From positions 19,294,805 to 19,358,804 of the forward strand of contig OW203736.1 in NCBI GenBank assembly GCA_934045075.1: a DNA stretch of 64,000 bases, read 5' to 3'. The position numbers were made by a program, and so were the translations under genes. This stretch comes from Yponomeuta sedellus (Eukaryota; Arthropoda; Insecta; Lepidoptera; Yponomeutidae). Below are positions 1-12,800 of this stretch, one piece after another. The first letter of the stretch is position 1; each line of letters opens with the position of its first letter. A model generated the notes under the pieces. That model ran no database searches, was not told the DNA's origin, and was given only the letters and a program-made list of their open reading frames with translations.

Positions 1-521
1 ACATGCTCGTAAGCTTAAAACAAAAAATACTACAAACGAAACGAAATAAATGTGTCCGATTTTCGGGATTTCCCAAAGAAAATTTTCCTGCTGACATAAA
101 TTGAACTAGATGTCTCATGCAACCTATTTTTGTGTCCCACTCTTAGCTAAACAAGCTATTCGAAATAAGGCGGTTGCACAAAATTTCAGGTGTCAGCAGA
201 TATGCTTATCAAAATGAAAAGCAAAGAAAAATATTCATTGCACAAACAGTGTATTAGAAACATATAGGATGAAGAAAATATAGAAAGTTGAAAATGTACT
301 TATTATTTTTGTGTTTCAATCACTAATTATTTAATTAAAAGATAATACGGCAGATCTGCGATTTTGTTTCATAAATACGGCAATTTGAAGGTTTAGATAC
401 GGCAACCCAGATTTTGACGATAATAACCTTAATTAGAGTAGCTGTAAGATAAAATACTGATGGTGCTTGTTTGTTTTGAAAAGTTTGTTTACCTGTCTAA
501 TTTGTGTGTACAAGTTACAAA
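1..521 (+). promoter_or_regulatory. Upstream region of PolG1
   Basis: This AT-rich stretch before the PolG1 start codon contains no recognisable gene. Three copies of ATACGGCA(A) lie at about 345-352, 375-383 and 397-405, some 115-180 bases before the ATG. The context of the ATG (ACAAAATG) suits insect initiation. No TATA box or DRE octamer stands out. Calling it a promoter is inference from position only. Confidence 0.4.
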
Positions 522-823
522 ATGATAACCTCAAAATTTAATTGCAAAAAGCACAAATTATACTCACTAAACTTGGGCAAACCACACAAGACGTGTAAGA
601 GACGATACTGTGATATATTTCCCTCAAGCATAACTAGGATTATAAGAAAAAAGAACGCTGAAAGTGAAGTTAACCTCATAGAAGAAAAAGTTGAAACAAA
701 GCCAAAGAATACCTCAAAAGAATTTAGAGTTAACGAGTTCAATATACAGATGATATCGAAGAATATATACGAGCAGCTGTTCAAGTCTTCAAGTCTACCT
801 TTAGATAATATAATAGTCACAAG
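522..823 (+). CDS. PolG1: PolG1 exon 1 (presequence and N-terminal domain)
   Basis: Residues 1-101. The first ATG in frame is at 522; an upstream GTG at 504 is not a eukaryotic start. The basic start [15 protein letters not shown] is a plausible mitochondrial targeting signal. Near the end, [20 protein letters not shown] matches the conserved segment that in human POLG reads NPLDIQMLSRGLHEQIF. The donor is AAG|GTATGC and the exon ends in phase 2, which matches the start of exon 2. Confidence 0.88.
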
Positions 824-3800
824 GTATGCACCTAAACTTGTACTCTTCCTTTCACCAAATCTCCTTAACAAAAAGTTGCATGACACTTTCTCATCCAATC
901 AAATAAAAAATAATCAATCTATCAAATGAAGAAACGTAATAATGAAAATATATAATATATGAAGGCCAGCAATTATTTTTATTTACAAACCGCAATGGAA
1001 CTTTGCTAATATGCTTACAGTTCATAAAATTGAGGTTTGTCATACTTAGAAATATATAGTTTCTATAAAAAGTCTTACAAGCCTCTAATTTCTATTTTAT
1101 TCTCAGTTGTAAACACATTCAACCATTGATTTGTGTCCACAAAATGTTCTGCTAAAGCCTCTTATATTGTATGGAATCAGGCTTTAATTAAAACCAAACT
1201 GTGTTAATATGGGACTTGATCCTCAGCAACTCTCCTTTTTTGCCATATCCCGGTCCCAGCAAATCTTGTACATCTCTTCCCGGTAGTGTAAGTAAACCAT
1301 TATTGGTTTGATACATTACTTGAAATATTTCTCCCAATGCAGTTGCCAAGCTGAACTGAAAAAGCATGGTATAAACTACAGCCAATGCGAGCATCTTCCC
1401 GACGTGGAGATCCAACTGCCGCAGCTAGAGGGTGCTGATATAGAGGAGCACTTCTACAATATTGGAGAAAAACAGTCTGCAGAATATAGGAGGCTTCTGC
1501 AGGAGCTGGCACAATGTGAATTGCCACCCATGCCTGAAGTGAGTCAGCTGCAATGAAATGATATATTTTTGGTCAATAAAATAACTATTAGAATATTTTC
1601 GGTGCTTAATTGCAGAGTAATTTATAATAAGTTCAAGTCGCGAAAGTTTGAAATGTGTTACAATTTATTACTATTAATAGTTATTACTGTGAAAGGGATA
1701 AAGTATGTAACAGACATAAAATTACTTTTATCAAGGAAAAACATTTTAAAAAATATCAACTGATCTATAGATTTAATGACGGCAGCTTCAGTCTAACAAA
1801 TGTTTTTTTTTGGTGGTTTATAGTAGCTATGGTGGTGGTGGTGTAGTGTGAGAACAAGACCAGTGACTACATTGTGTAGAAATTATGATTATTTTCAGGA
1901 TGCTAAGGGCTGGAAGATTTTATTGTTTTTTGTAATTCTGGTTCACTTTATTGATTGACAGCTAGGACTGTTTGCTTTCTGTGTTTTGGTTCTAGAAAAG
2001 TGGATTTTTTTTTTATTAGGGAGGTCTCTTCATTTTCTGTTTGTGAGTTTATGTTTGTTTTTATGTATGTCTATTATTATTATGTATTTATGTAGTCTTT
2101 CCTGTGGGCTAGGCCGACTAAGCTGTCAGGATGGTATAGGTGCAGGGCAAGACTACACCATCTATAAAACCATGACCCAGGCACTACAGCGTCGGAGTGG
2201 TCCCTTCACCCATCTAGTGTGAGTGAAGATACCACTGGACGCTGTATAAATCATCTCATTAAGTAGAAGTAGCAAAAAGGCCAATATTATTATTATGTAT
2301 GTAAAAGAATAATTATGGAAATTGTAGACAATGCCATCAATTTTTTGTACAATCATCAAAATTTTTTCAGCTTTTAATTCAGTATGCACTTCTCTGAAAC
2401 AGTTTATTTAATCTGTGGTTACGTCTTTTACTTGTGAAATCCCCACCACATTTTTTATTTATCTATTTTAAGTAGCATATTTTTCTAAATAACACCGACT
2501 GCCTTTTATACCAATTATCCGCATTTTTTCACAGACTTGGCTAAACAAAGGGGGCTGGACACGATATGCTGCGGACTCCCCCCCTCAACCCGTCCCCTGT
2601 CCTCCAGATGACGCTCTGGTGTTTGACGTGGAGGTCCTTATGACCGCAGGCAAAAGGCCCACTTTGGCGTGTGCTGTATCGCCGCACGCTTGGTAAGAGT
2701 TTTATTTAACAATTTTTATGTAGTGGCATAAGAACTAGTTGGTTAGACCTGACATTTCCGCACTTAGCCTCATAGTTGGGCCATTGTACGCAGCAAGTTA
2801 ACACCTCAGACACTACAGTTTCCTTACGATGTTTTCCTACACCATCAGCGGTGGTATTGCTACTATAATTTCACATAGCATGCATACATACATAGCATAG
2901 AAAACGAAGTCATTGGTACATGCCGAGGTTCGAACTCACGACCTCCCGATTGTGAAGCCGGCGTTCTACACCGCTCCGCTACCACCGCTTCCTCGGCATA
3001 AGCACTATCAATCTGTTAATATTGGGACCAATCAAATATAACTACCTTTTTATTTGCTGTTTGGGACTAGTGTGCCGGAGAAGATATTGGCCTATCCCAT
3101 GGCAGCACTTTAAACTCCACTTATAGGCCCTTTTGAAACCTAAGTGTCTGAGGTGTTCAAATACTTCAGAGCATCAAATAGCCAATCCGCGGTGGGCACA
3201 TGTGATAATTATGCCCATACGCATACATGGTAATTAAGCCTGTGCCCCGCAGTGGAACATTTATAAGCAACTTAAAAAAAGGCTCTTTTGGATCATATTG
3301 GTTTGGTTGTGACACTCACTCACTCACTCACTCACTCAATCTGTTTCTTCCACTCGATTAAGATTATATCCATGTCTTTGAATAACTATTGATACAGTAT
3401 GCTTGAACTGCAGGTACGGCTGGGTATCGAAGCCTCTAGCCGAGAACCAAGAGCATAAATTCCACCATGAAGTCACATACGAGTCCCTGATTCCGCTAGA
3501 GACGGATTTGGACGACCTGCCTTTCGGAGACATGAACCGGCCCAGGGTCGTGGTGGGCCATAACGTGTCTTACGACAGGAGTAAGGTCAAGGAGCAGTAT
3601 TTGCTGCAGAGATCAGGTGGGTATGTCATAGGTGTAAAATTAGATAGATAAACCATTCATTTTTTACATACACATAACACGTAGACTAAACTTCTTCTTA
3701 AACTTCGCAAATAAATGCTTCGATGGTGGCTTTGTTCCAGATTCATGGAAGAAGCAGTTAATCATGCCTATTTTGAGTCCCAGTAAAAGCTCTAGCGACC

Positions 3801-6800
3801 CTAACGGTTTCAGACCCATTACTCTCTCATCAGCTCTTTCTAATGTTTTCCTTCACCGCCAGCGAGTAGTATTGTTACTATAATTTCACAAATGTACATA
3901 ACTTAGAAAACAAAGTCATAGGTACATGCCGGGGTTCGAACCCACGACCTCCCGACTGAGAAGCCGGCGTTCTACACCGCTCCGCTACCACCGCTCTTGC
4001 TACTACAGCTTATTGACTAACGATAGCTAACGAACACTTTTTGAAACACTGGACAACTCAATTATGTCACAATACTTTATTTATATTTAGGATTAGGAAC
4101 TATACCCTATTTATTGAAGCTTGAGACAAAAGGTAAACAAACAATAGAAAGTGTAATTTATTCTGCCAAGTTTGTTATTAATCAGAAATAAAATAAAAAA
4201 AATAGACATTGATTGTTAAAAGTATCGTAAAAATATATGATATGTTTGAAAAAAATTAATATCAAATTTAATTTTCATATTTTGGTAAATAATGCATTTT
4301 ATATAAATTTTATTTTAGTACATAACTTTTTAATAGAATTGTGGCAGTATAAATAACCCAAAAAGTCAGCGATTCACAAACTTTGAGCGTATTATAAACA
4401 CTGCTCATTAAAGATGTATTGTAATGCAAACATTCTAATTTGAAAGATGCTATTTTATTTTTGTTCGTGTTATAACCGCCATTTTCATTCTCCCAACTTG
4501 TTGACGCGAGCGTGCTGTTTCTTCCTATTAAAGTTTGAGAATCACTATTTCTGTGTTTACCTTTTGTCTCAAGCTTCAATATATAGGGTATAGGTAGTTT
4601 GTAGTTAGTTTTTAAGTCGGCGAGTGCTGAAAAACAGCGCCGTCTACAGGCATTATTTTGACTCTGGCGGCACACGCTGAGCACACACCGTTTGTCGCCA
4701 ACTATGAAGCCATTACTTTTAATTTGTCTTTTCATTCCTCTTCTTCTATTGTTGGTCGCTATAAATGCATTTTTACTTTAGTTTGACTTTACTAACAAGG
4801 GGCCAAATTCATGCAGAGCAGTGAACAGTTCCGTGCTTCGCGAGGCACGTTAAGCCGTTAGTGCCGGGTGTCATGTATTGGCAGTCGTCAAGCCGTGTCA
4901 GAGGACTTATAGGCGGCTTGATAATTTCCGATAGTTAACCCCGCCACTGCCTTATAATCCACCAACCCGGACTTGGCCCCCGTGGTGGAGTATGGCCTAA
5001 CCTTCCTGCGATGCAGGAAGAGATCCGTGCCCCAGCATTGGGGTCATACAAGGGTTTTTATCCACTCCTCAGGACTTCGCTTCATGGACACGATGTCAAT
5101 GCACACGTGCGTCAGCGGCGTGACGAGCTACCAGCGCGCCGTACTCAAGTCCAAAGCAAAGGAGCCGGCCGCCGGAGACGAGGAGTGGATGGATATCAGC
5201 TCGCTGAACAGCCTTTCTGAGGTGAGTTTGTTACTGACATATTTTAACTTATACTTTATTGGATTTGGAGACCGCGACTCGGCAAAAGTAGTGTAGGACG
5301 CCCTCCGACCAGGTGGGATGAAGATCTGCGAAAAACTGCCGGCAGATGCTGGATGCGGCAAGCTGAAGACAGGTCGCTATGGCGCTCGTTAGGGGAGGGC
5401 TATGTCCAGCAGTGGACTGCATATTATAGTCTGAAGAAGACGAAGATAATACTATTTTTATTTTTAATGCACTAACCCGTGCTAAGGACAAATTTAAAAA
5501 CCTATTTAGAGGCTAAAAATTTCACCCATGCCGGGATTCGAACCCGCAACCTCTGGCTATCCGTGCCAGATAGCCAGAGGTTGCGGGTTCAAATCCCGGC
5601 ATGGGTGAAATTTTTAGCCTCTAAATAGGTTTTTAAAGACTAAGATACTTTATTCCACCCAAAATTCACAGAACATTAAGTCGTCTTTGATAATGCAAAA
5701 TGCTGTAACGTAATACAGAGAGTATTGTAAAGAGGTTCAAAATTTCACTGATGTCGGTAGTCGCCCATTGGCTCAGTTGGGAGAGCGCTGGCACGGCTAG
5801 CCAGAGGTCGCGGGTTCGAGTCCCGTCATGGGTGGATTTTTTAGCCTCTAAATAGGTTTTTAAAATGCAAAATTTCAAATTAAAAAAAGAAACATTTTAT
5901 TTTTAACTGGCTACGCCCCACGGTGTCACCAGCAGTTTACCGATTTTCCCATAGGAATAAGATATTTTCCCGCATTAAAACGTAGCGTGTTAGTCCAGGG
6001 TATCAGTTGACTCCATACCAAATTGTAGTAAAAGGTTCCGGGTACTTTTTATCTTCGCCTTGCTAATACATCCCCTATTTGGTCGATGTATGTCCGCCTG
6101 GGACGTCCCTTGCCAGCACTTCCACTTACATTCGCAATATATATTTGCTTCGTCAATCTTTCTTCCTTCATCCTCTACACATGTCCAAACAAACGCAACA
6201 TTCCTTTTTCAATTCTAGTCACTACATCCTCTTGCAGTACACAATGTTCTAGAGTCAAAATAAAAATAATATAGAAGATAGAGCAATACATCACAATCTT
6301 TACATAATCAAGCTGAGGTTATAATGTATTGCATCTCTCATTGTACTGTGTTAAAAAAATCACTCGTGAATAAAATCCTATCCTTTTCTATGACGACACA
6401 GCGGTCTCACTGTGGTCCGCGTAAGGATAGTAAATAGTAGATTGTTAAACGAGGGTGGAAAGAACCAATTCCCGAGGTATTTAGACGCGAGGGCGGCTAT
6501 AGTCCAAGTAGGAATTGATTCTTTTACCCGTGTAAAAAACTCTACTTTTCATTTCGAATATGAGGAAAATAAAAACTCATTTTCAATATTCAAATCTTAG
6601 CGTAAAAGATTATTATACTATTTTTATTTTTAATGCACTAACCCGTGCTAAGGAATAAATTTAAAAACCTATTTAGAGGCTAAAAATTTCACCCATGCCA
6701 GGATTCGAACCCGAAATCTCTGGCTATCCGTGCCAGCGCTCTACCAATTGAGCCAATGGGCGACTCACGGCATCAATGAAATTTCGAACCTCTACACTAT

Positions 6801-9800
6801 TCTCTGTATTACGTACAGGCAGCGACATCTGACTTAAGCAAATTGCATTACTTACAGCCCCGACTACCTACTTTGCAGTAAGGTTTAACATCGGAACGAT
6901 ATCACTGTACCCACATGATTATACTATTTTTATTTTTAATGCACTAACCCGTGCTAAGGAACAAATTTAAAAACCTATTTAGAGGCTAAAAATTTCACCC
7001 ATGCCAGGATTCGAACCCGCAATCTCTGGCTATCCGTGCCAGCGCTCTACCAATTGAGCCAATGGGCGACTCACGGCATCAATGAAATTTCGAACCTCTT
7101 TTTCGGGGCTGTAAGTAATGCAATGCAATGCAATGCAAGGCATCAATGAAATTTCGAACCTCTTTACACTACTCTCTGTATTACGTACAGGCAGCGACAT
7201 CTGACTTAAGCAAATTGCATTACTTACAGCCCCGAAAAAGAGGTTCGAAATTTCATTGATCCCGTGAGTCGCCCATTAGCTCAATTGGTAGAGCGCTGGC
7301 ACGGATAGCCAGAGATTGCGGGTTCGAATCCTGGCATGGGTGAAATTTTTAGCCTTTAAATAGGTTTTTAAATTTGTTCCTTAGCACGGGTTAGTGCATT
7401 AAAAATAAAAATAGTATAATCATGTGGGTACAGTGATATCGTTCCGATGTTAAACCTAACTGCAAAGTAGGTAGTCGGGGCTGTAAGTAATGCAATTTGC
7501 TTAAGCCAGATGTCGCTGCCTGTACGTAATACAGAGAATAGTGTAAGAGGTTCGAAATTTCATTGATGCCGTGAGTCGCCCATTGGCTCAATTGGTAGAG
7601 CGCTGGCACGGATAGCCAGAGATTGCGGGTTCGAATCCTGGCATGGGTGAAATTTTTAGCCTCTAAATAGGTTTTTAAATAAAAGATTATTACCTATTTT
7701 TTTGAATTCCGTCACAGATACTATAACAGATTAGTACCCGCCAATTTAAGTCGACTTTTGAAATTTTAAATATGGAACTCACCGCGTAATTGTTGCGGCT
7801 TATTCCGCTCAAAGAAGTTTGCGCTAAATTCACACTGGCTATTTAGAAACTCAAATGGCCGCAGCATTTTTTTTTTTAAAGCTGTCAGTTGTGAAGAGAT
7901 TTTGTAATAAAATAAATAGTTATTACAAAATCTCTTCACAACTGACAGTAGTTCTATTTGTAAGTTCATTCCCGCCCTTAGGTGGGAAGTAATTTGTATG
8001 AGTTTTTCCCTCCCTATGGAGGGAAGCAGCATTTTCCACCCAATAACCAGATCAAAACAACACTACTTATACCGAGTATAAGAAATGAAAAACCTTTTCC
8101 TAGGTCCACAAACTCTACTGCGGCGCGTCCATAGACAAAGACCCGCGGGACGTCTTCGTCTCCGGCTTCCTGTCGGACGTCCAAGCGGACTTCCAAGCCC
8201 TGATGACGTATTGCGCGAGTGACGTCACGTCCACGTGGCGGGTGCTCGCGCGACTTCTGCCGCTGTTCCTTGAGCGCTTCCCGCATCCGCTCACCATGGC
8301 TGGGATGCTCGATCTAGGTAGACGGATAGGGAACAACCTTTTATTAAGCATCGAATCAACCCTTGTATGTCCCCACTCCTGGGGAACGGGTCTCTTCCTG
8401 CATTGCAGGAAGGTTAGGCCATACTCCACCACGGTAAGACAGTGGCGGGCCTTACTGTCAGAAGTTATCAAGCCGCCCATAAGGCCTCTGACATGGCTTA
8501 ACGACTGCCATTACATGACAGCCGCTCCGTGCTTCCCAAGGCCCGCTAAGCCGTTGGTGCCGGCTTAACGAGCCTTGGGAAGCACGGAAGCGCTCGGAAA
8601 AAATACCACTAGCGGCATTAAGCATAAAAACAAGGAAATTAAGCAGCATTAAAATACGCGTCGTCTTTCCAATTCACTTTCGTACAAAATGTACTGGATA
8701 AGGCTCACACAAAAAGGACGGGACGGATCGCGTCATTTCCGCGCCCTCGTCCCGCGTCCTTACATGTGTCGGACGGGCCAAAGGCCTAACAGCTTCATTA
8801 TCCCCAAAAGTGGTCTTTCGACTTCGTGAGGAAATTGCACGTTGGGAGTTAAGTAATAACATTAACAAGAGTTTTAAAAACCTATTTAGAGGCTAAAAAT
8901 TCCACCCATCACTGCCTGTACGTAATACAGAGAATGTTGTAAAGAGGTTCGAAATTTCACTGATACCGGTGAGTCGCCCATTAGCTCACTTGGTAAGAGC
9001 GCTGGCACGGGTAGCCAGAGGTCGCGGGTTTGTGTTGAATTTTTAGCCTCTAAATAGGTTTTTAAAATTGTCCTTAGCACGGGTTAGTGCATTAAAAATA
9101 ATATAATTAACAAGAGTTAATAAACGTCTTTCGCAACCACGGAAAGCACGATTTTTAAGGAGTCTATTTGTAACATTGGCTTCTCAGATTCTGTAATGTT
9201 ATTTGCTTATTAAATTGGGGGGCAACTATATTTTAAGTCCATACATAACCAATTTCAGAAATTCTGCATTTCATAATTTAATGTTGAAAGTTCTTTTATA
9301 AATCATATAAGTTGTGCGCAAGCTGTCGGACGTCCAAGCCGACGTCACAGCTCTATTAACAGAACTAACCTATTTCTGAAAACATTTTTACCCATTTCGC
9401 AGGCTCCACCTACCTCCCAATAAACTCCAACTGGCTCCGCTACATAGAATCTGCCGAAACAGTCTTTGAAGACTTAAAACTAGAATCCAGGCAACTTCTG
9501 TCCCTAAAAGCCGATGAGGCCTGTCGCTTAATGGCCAATGAAGCGTACAAGAAAGACCTCTGGATGTGGGACCAAGATTGGTCTACACAAACTCTTAAGC
9601 TAAAGAAGCAAAAAGTTACTAAAAAGAAGGCGAAAACAGAAGAAATTGTCGAAAATATTCAAGAAACTCAGAGGCCAGTTATAATTGAAGAAGAAAAGGA
9701 AATAAATCAAGAGGTACTGAGCGAAGAATACATTCAATGGAAAGCCTTAAAATATAGCAAAAAAGAAATTCCAGAAACGTTTGAGGTGCTAAGCAAAAAG

Positions 9801-12800
9801 TTTCAATACCTTTACGATTTGAAGGAGTTACTACCAGTAAAGAGGCCGTTTTTGCCCGGATACCCTGCGTGGTACAGGAAACTGTGCACCAAGCCCGGCA
9901 AAGACCCGGATTGGGTGCCGGGAGCTAATAACATCACTACCAGTATGCAGGTATAATAATTATATTTATAATTATATAATTAAATTTCGGATTATTATTA
10001 TCCGGTTCATATTTGGTCTGCGCAAAAATGATCACGTTTCCGAATTTCGTACAGAGCTCAAGTGGCTCCCAATCCGCCTCCGCCGGAATACGCACATACT
10101 CTCTCTTCTCTACTGCATACTGTTTAATCCAGCAACTCCTTCCTACCTCAAAGAGCGCTTTGAGTTCCTTCACTCTTCTCATATCCTTACTCTTCGCTCC
10201 TCCCAAAACCTTCTCCTAAAAATCCCTTCCCATCACACCACCTTCTACAGCTGCTCTTTCACCGTGCAAGCAGTCCGTCTCTGGAATAGTCTGCCGGTGG
10301 AAGTACGGAGAGCCAAGTCCCTACCCATTTTTAAAACTATGGTAAAGGAATTCTATCTCGCTAGTGTTATCTAAAACTTTTGCTGTTATTTGTAGTACTG
10401 TCCTGCTATTGTTGGTATTTTATTTATGTCCTCCACATATATTGTTATGCCTATAAATGTATGTATTTATATAAAATATATATTTTTATATCACTTTCTA
10501 TTTATGTAAGTATATCATTATTTGTATGTATCTATTTAGGGTTAGTATAATTATTTTCTTAATTAAGCATGTTTTATTCAATGTATCTGAAATATTTTGA
10601 TTTATTTGTACATCTACTTCCTTCTCCAACGGACTCGGGACAACGACTTTTATTACACAGACTGAAATTGTGACACACAGGCGTACTCGAATGATTAGGT
10701 TTCTTACCGATGTTTCTACACTTAGATGTTTATTTTTGTCGGAGGAGTCCGGTGTCGCTCTGATTCGCAGAGACGACGCGACGCAACGCAGATCATGATT
10801 GATCTCTGTAAGAGCGAAACCTGGTCGGACAAAAAATCTAGGAAGTGAATCCGGAATTAGAAAACCTATTTAGAGGCTAAAAATTCCACCCATGCCGGGA
10901 TTCGAACCCGCGACCTCTGGCTATCCGTGCATGGGTGGAATGTTTAGCCTCTAAATAGGGTTTGAAAAATGTCCTTAGCACGGGTTAACAAGAGTATTAA
11001 TAAGAGTAGAATCCGGAATTAATCAATAAAATACATGTCCACCGTATTTACGACAAATTTCCCCATAGAGCGCTCCCACCACATCTATAGCACTACGGCT
11101 TAAATGTTAAAATGCCGTATGTATAATAAATAACATTGTTATCATATTATGTTGAAGGAGCCGTGCTAAGCGAAAAACGGCCCTAACACCATAACCTACA
11201 GTCTATTTATTCTTACTTGTCCAATTTAGTAAACAAGATTCTAACCTTAAAATTGAGATTAGACGCCTAAACTAGACATTTTCTCGCAAATTCATGAACT
11301 ATCATGAATTATGTTTATAAAATTGGCAGTGTGTTATCTAAAAGAGTGTTCCAAGTTACTTCATTTATGGAAATATGGCAGTTTACTAAAAAGTCACAGT
11401 TTAAGGGTAGAATCTTGTTTACTAAATTGGACAAGTAAGAATAAATAGACTGTAGTCTAACCTGTTACAGATAACACCAAAACTCTTGCGACTATCTTGG
11501 GAGGGATACCCCCTCCACCACACTCCAGAGGACAAATGGGGGTTCCTTATACCCTTCACGAGGGAGAGGCCGGTGACGTACGAACCAGTTCCGGATGACC
11601 CTCAGATTCCCTTAGAGGAGCTGGTACAGAAGTGTCCCGTTGTCTGGTCGAGTGGGAGTGAAGAGTTTGGGGAAGACTCCGGGAGTAGAGGCATGGAGCG
11701 TCTTGCTAAGAAAGTTGAAGTAAGTCTAACTACAGCATTTCTCTACATGTATGTACGGGTATGTCTTCGTTGGCATAAAACCATCAACAAATCAATCAGC
11801 CCGTATATCAAGGCTCGACACTTCTTTGTGTCCTCGGCGACGCTCATGCAGCCACGGCCAGCAAACTGCCTCAGATAACAAAAATTAGTGTTTAACAAGT
11901 CTCAAAAAGTGCGAACGTTAGGGTCATAAGTTAGGCATTCTAATAATAAATTTAATTTAATGGGATATAGGCTGCAAAAATAGTAGTTATGATACTGTTA
12001 CATAACAGGGGTTCTTATAACACGAGTGTGTTTTAAAAAAACGAGCCGTAGGCTTTTTAAAGTAGAGGTTTAAGAAAGTTGAACAGGTGGTCCAGCTGGA
12101 GTTTGTATAGGTTTATTGTTATGATGAAAAATTCAGATCACACAGCCCAGTTATTAAGGTGTCCAGTTAAAAAAACGTGCAAAATTGATTTTTGGAAAAC
12201 AAAAATGAGATCTTTTAATAGGGAAAATCTCCAGAAATTTAGGGAGTACATAAAATGTTTGTCATTCAGTGAAACGTACAAAAATAATGACCCTAATAAA
12301 TGTTACGATAGCTTTATAGACTCTTTTTTGCTACTTTACAACTTATGCTTTCCCTATGTGAAGATCAAAATTAAAATTAAGAAAAATCATAAGTGGCTCT
12401 CGCGAGGAATAAAAATATGTAGTAAACGGCAAAGAGAACTTCTATGGCAATGGCGAACCGAACCAACAATAGAACGTAAAAAAATATTTAAAAATTATTC
12501 AAAAAAACTGAAACGAATCATAAAATTAACTCAAAAAGCACAGAACAATTATACCATAAAACACTCTCTAAACAAATCAAAAAGTGCCTGGAAGATAATT
12601 AACAAATCCCAAACTTCTATTCCAAATGAACCAATTACAAAAATAAAAATAGATGACGTTGAAATAACTGATACTCAAACTATTGCTGAAGCATTTAATA
12701 ATTTTTTATTGACCAGATAAAACCAACTTTGATGACCTCTAAAGCATCTAAAGGAATACAAATCAACAGACAAAATCAATCAATGTTTATGAAACCCGCT

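Noticed and set aside
504..929. Open frame of 141 codons starting at 504
   Set aside because: The codon at 504 is GTG. The real start is ATG 522, and coding ends at the donor at 823; the rest is intron.
4310..4735. 141-codon frame on the minus strand
   Set aside because: It lies across an inverted-repeat element, resembles no family and has no splice or promoter support.
10013..10219. Separate small gene with serine-rich product
   Set aside because: It is an alternative frame of the LINE C-terminal fragment at 10050-10372.
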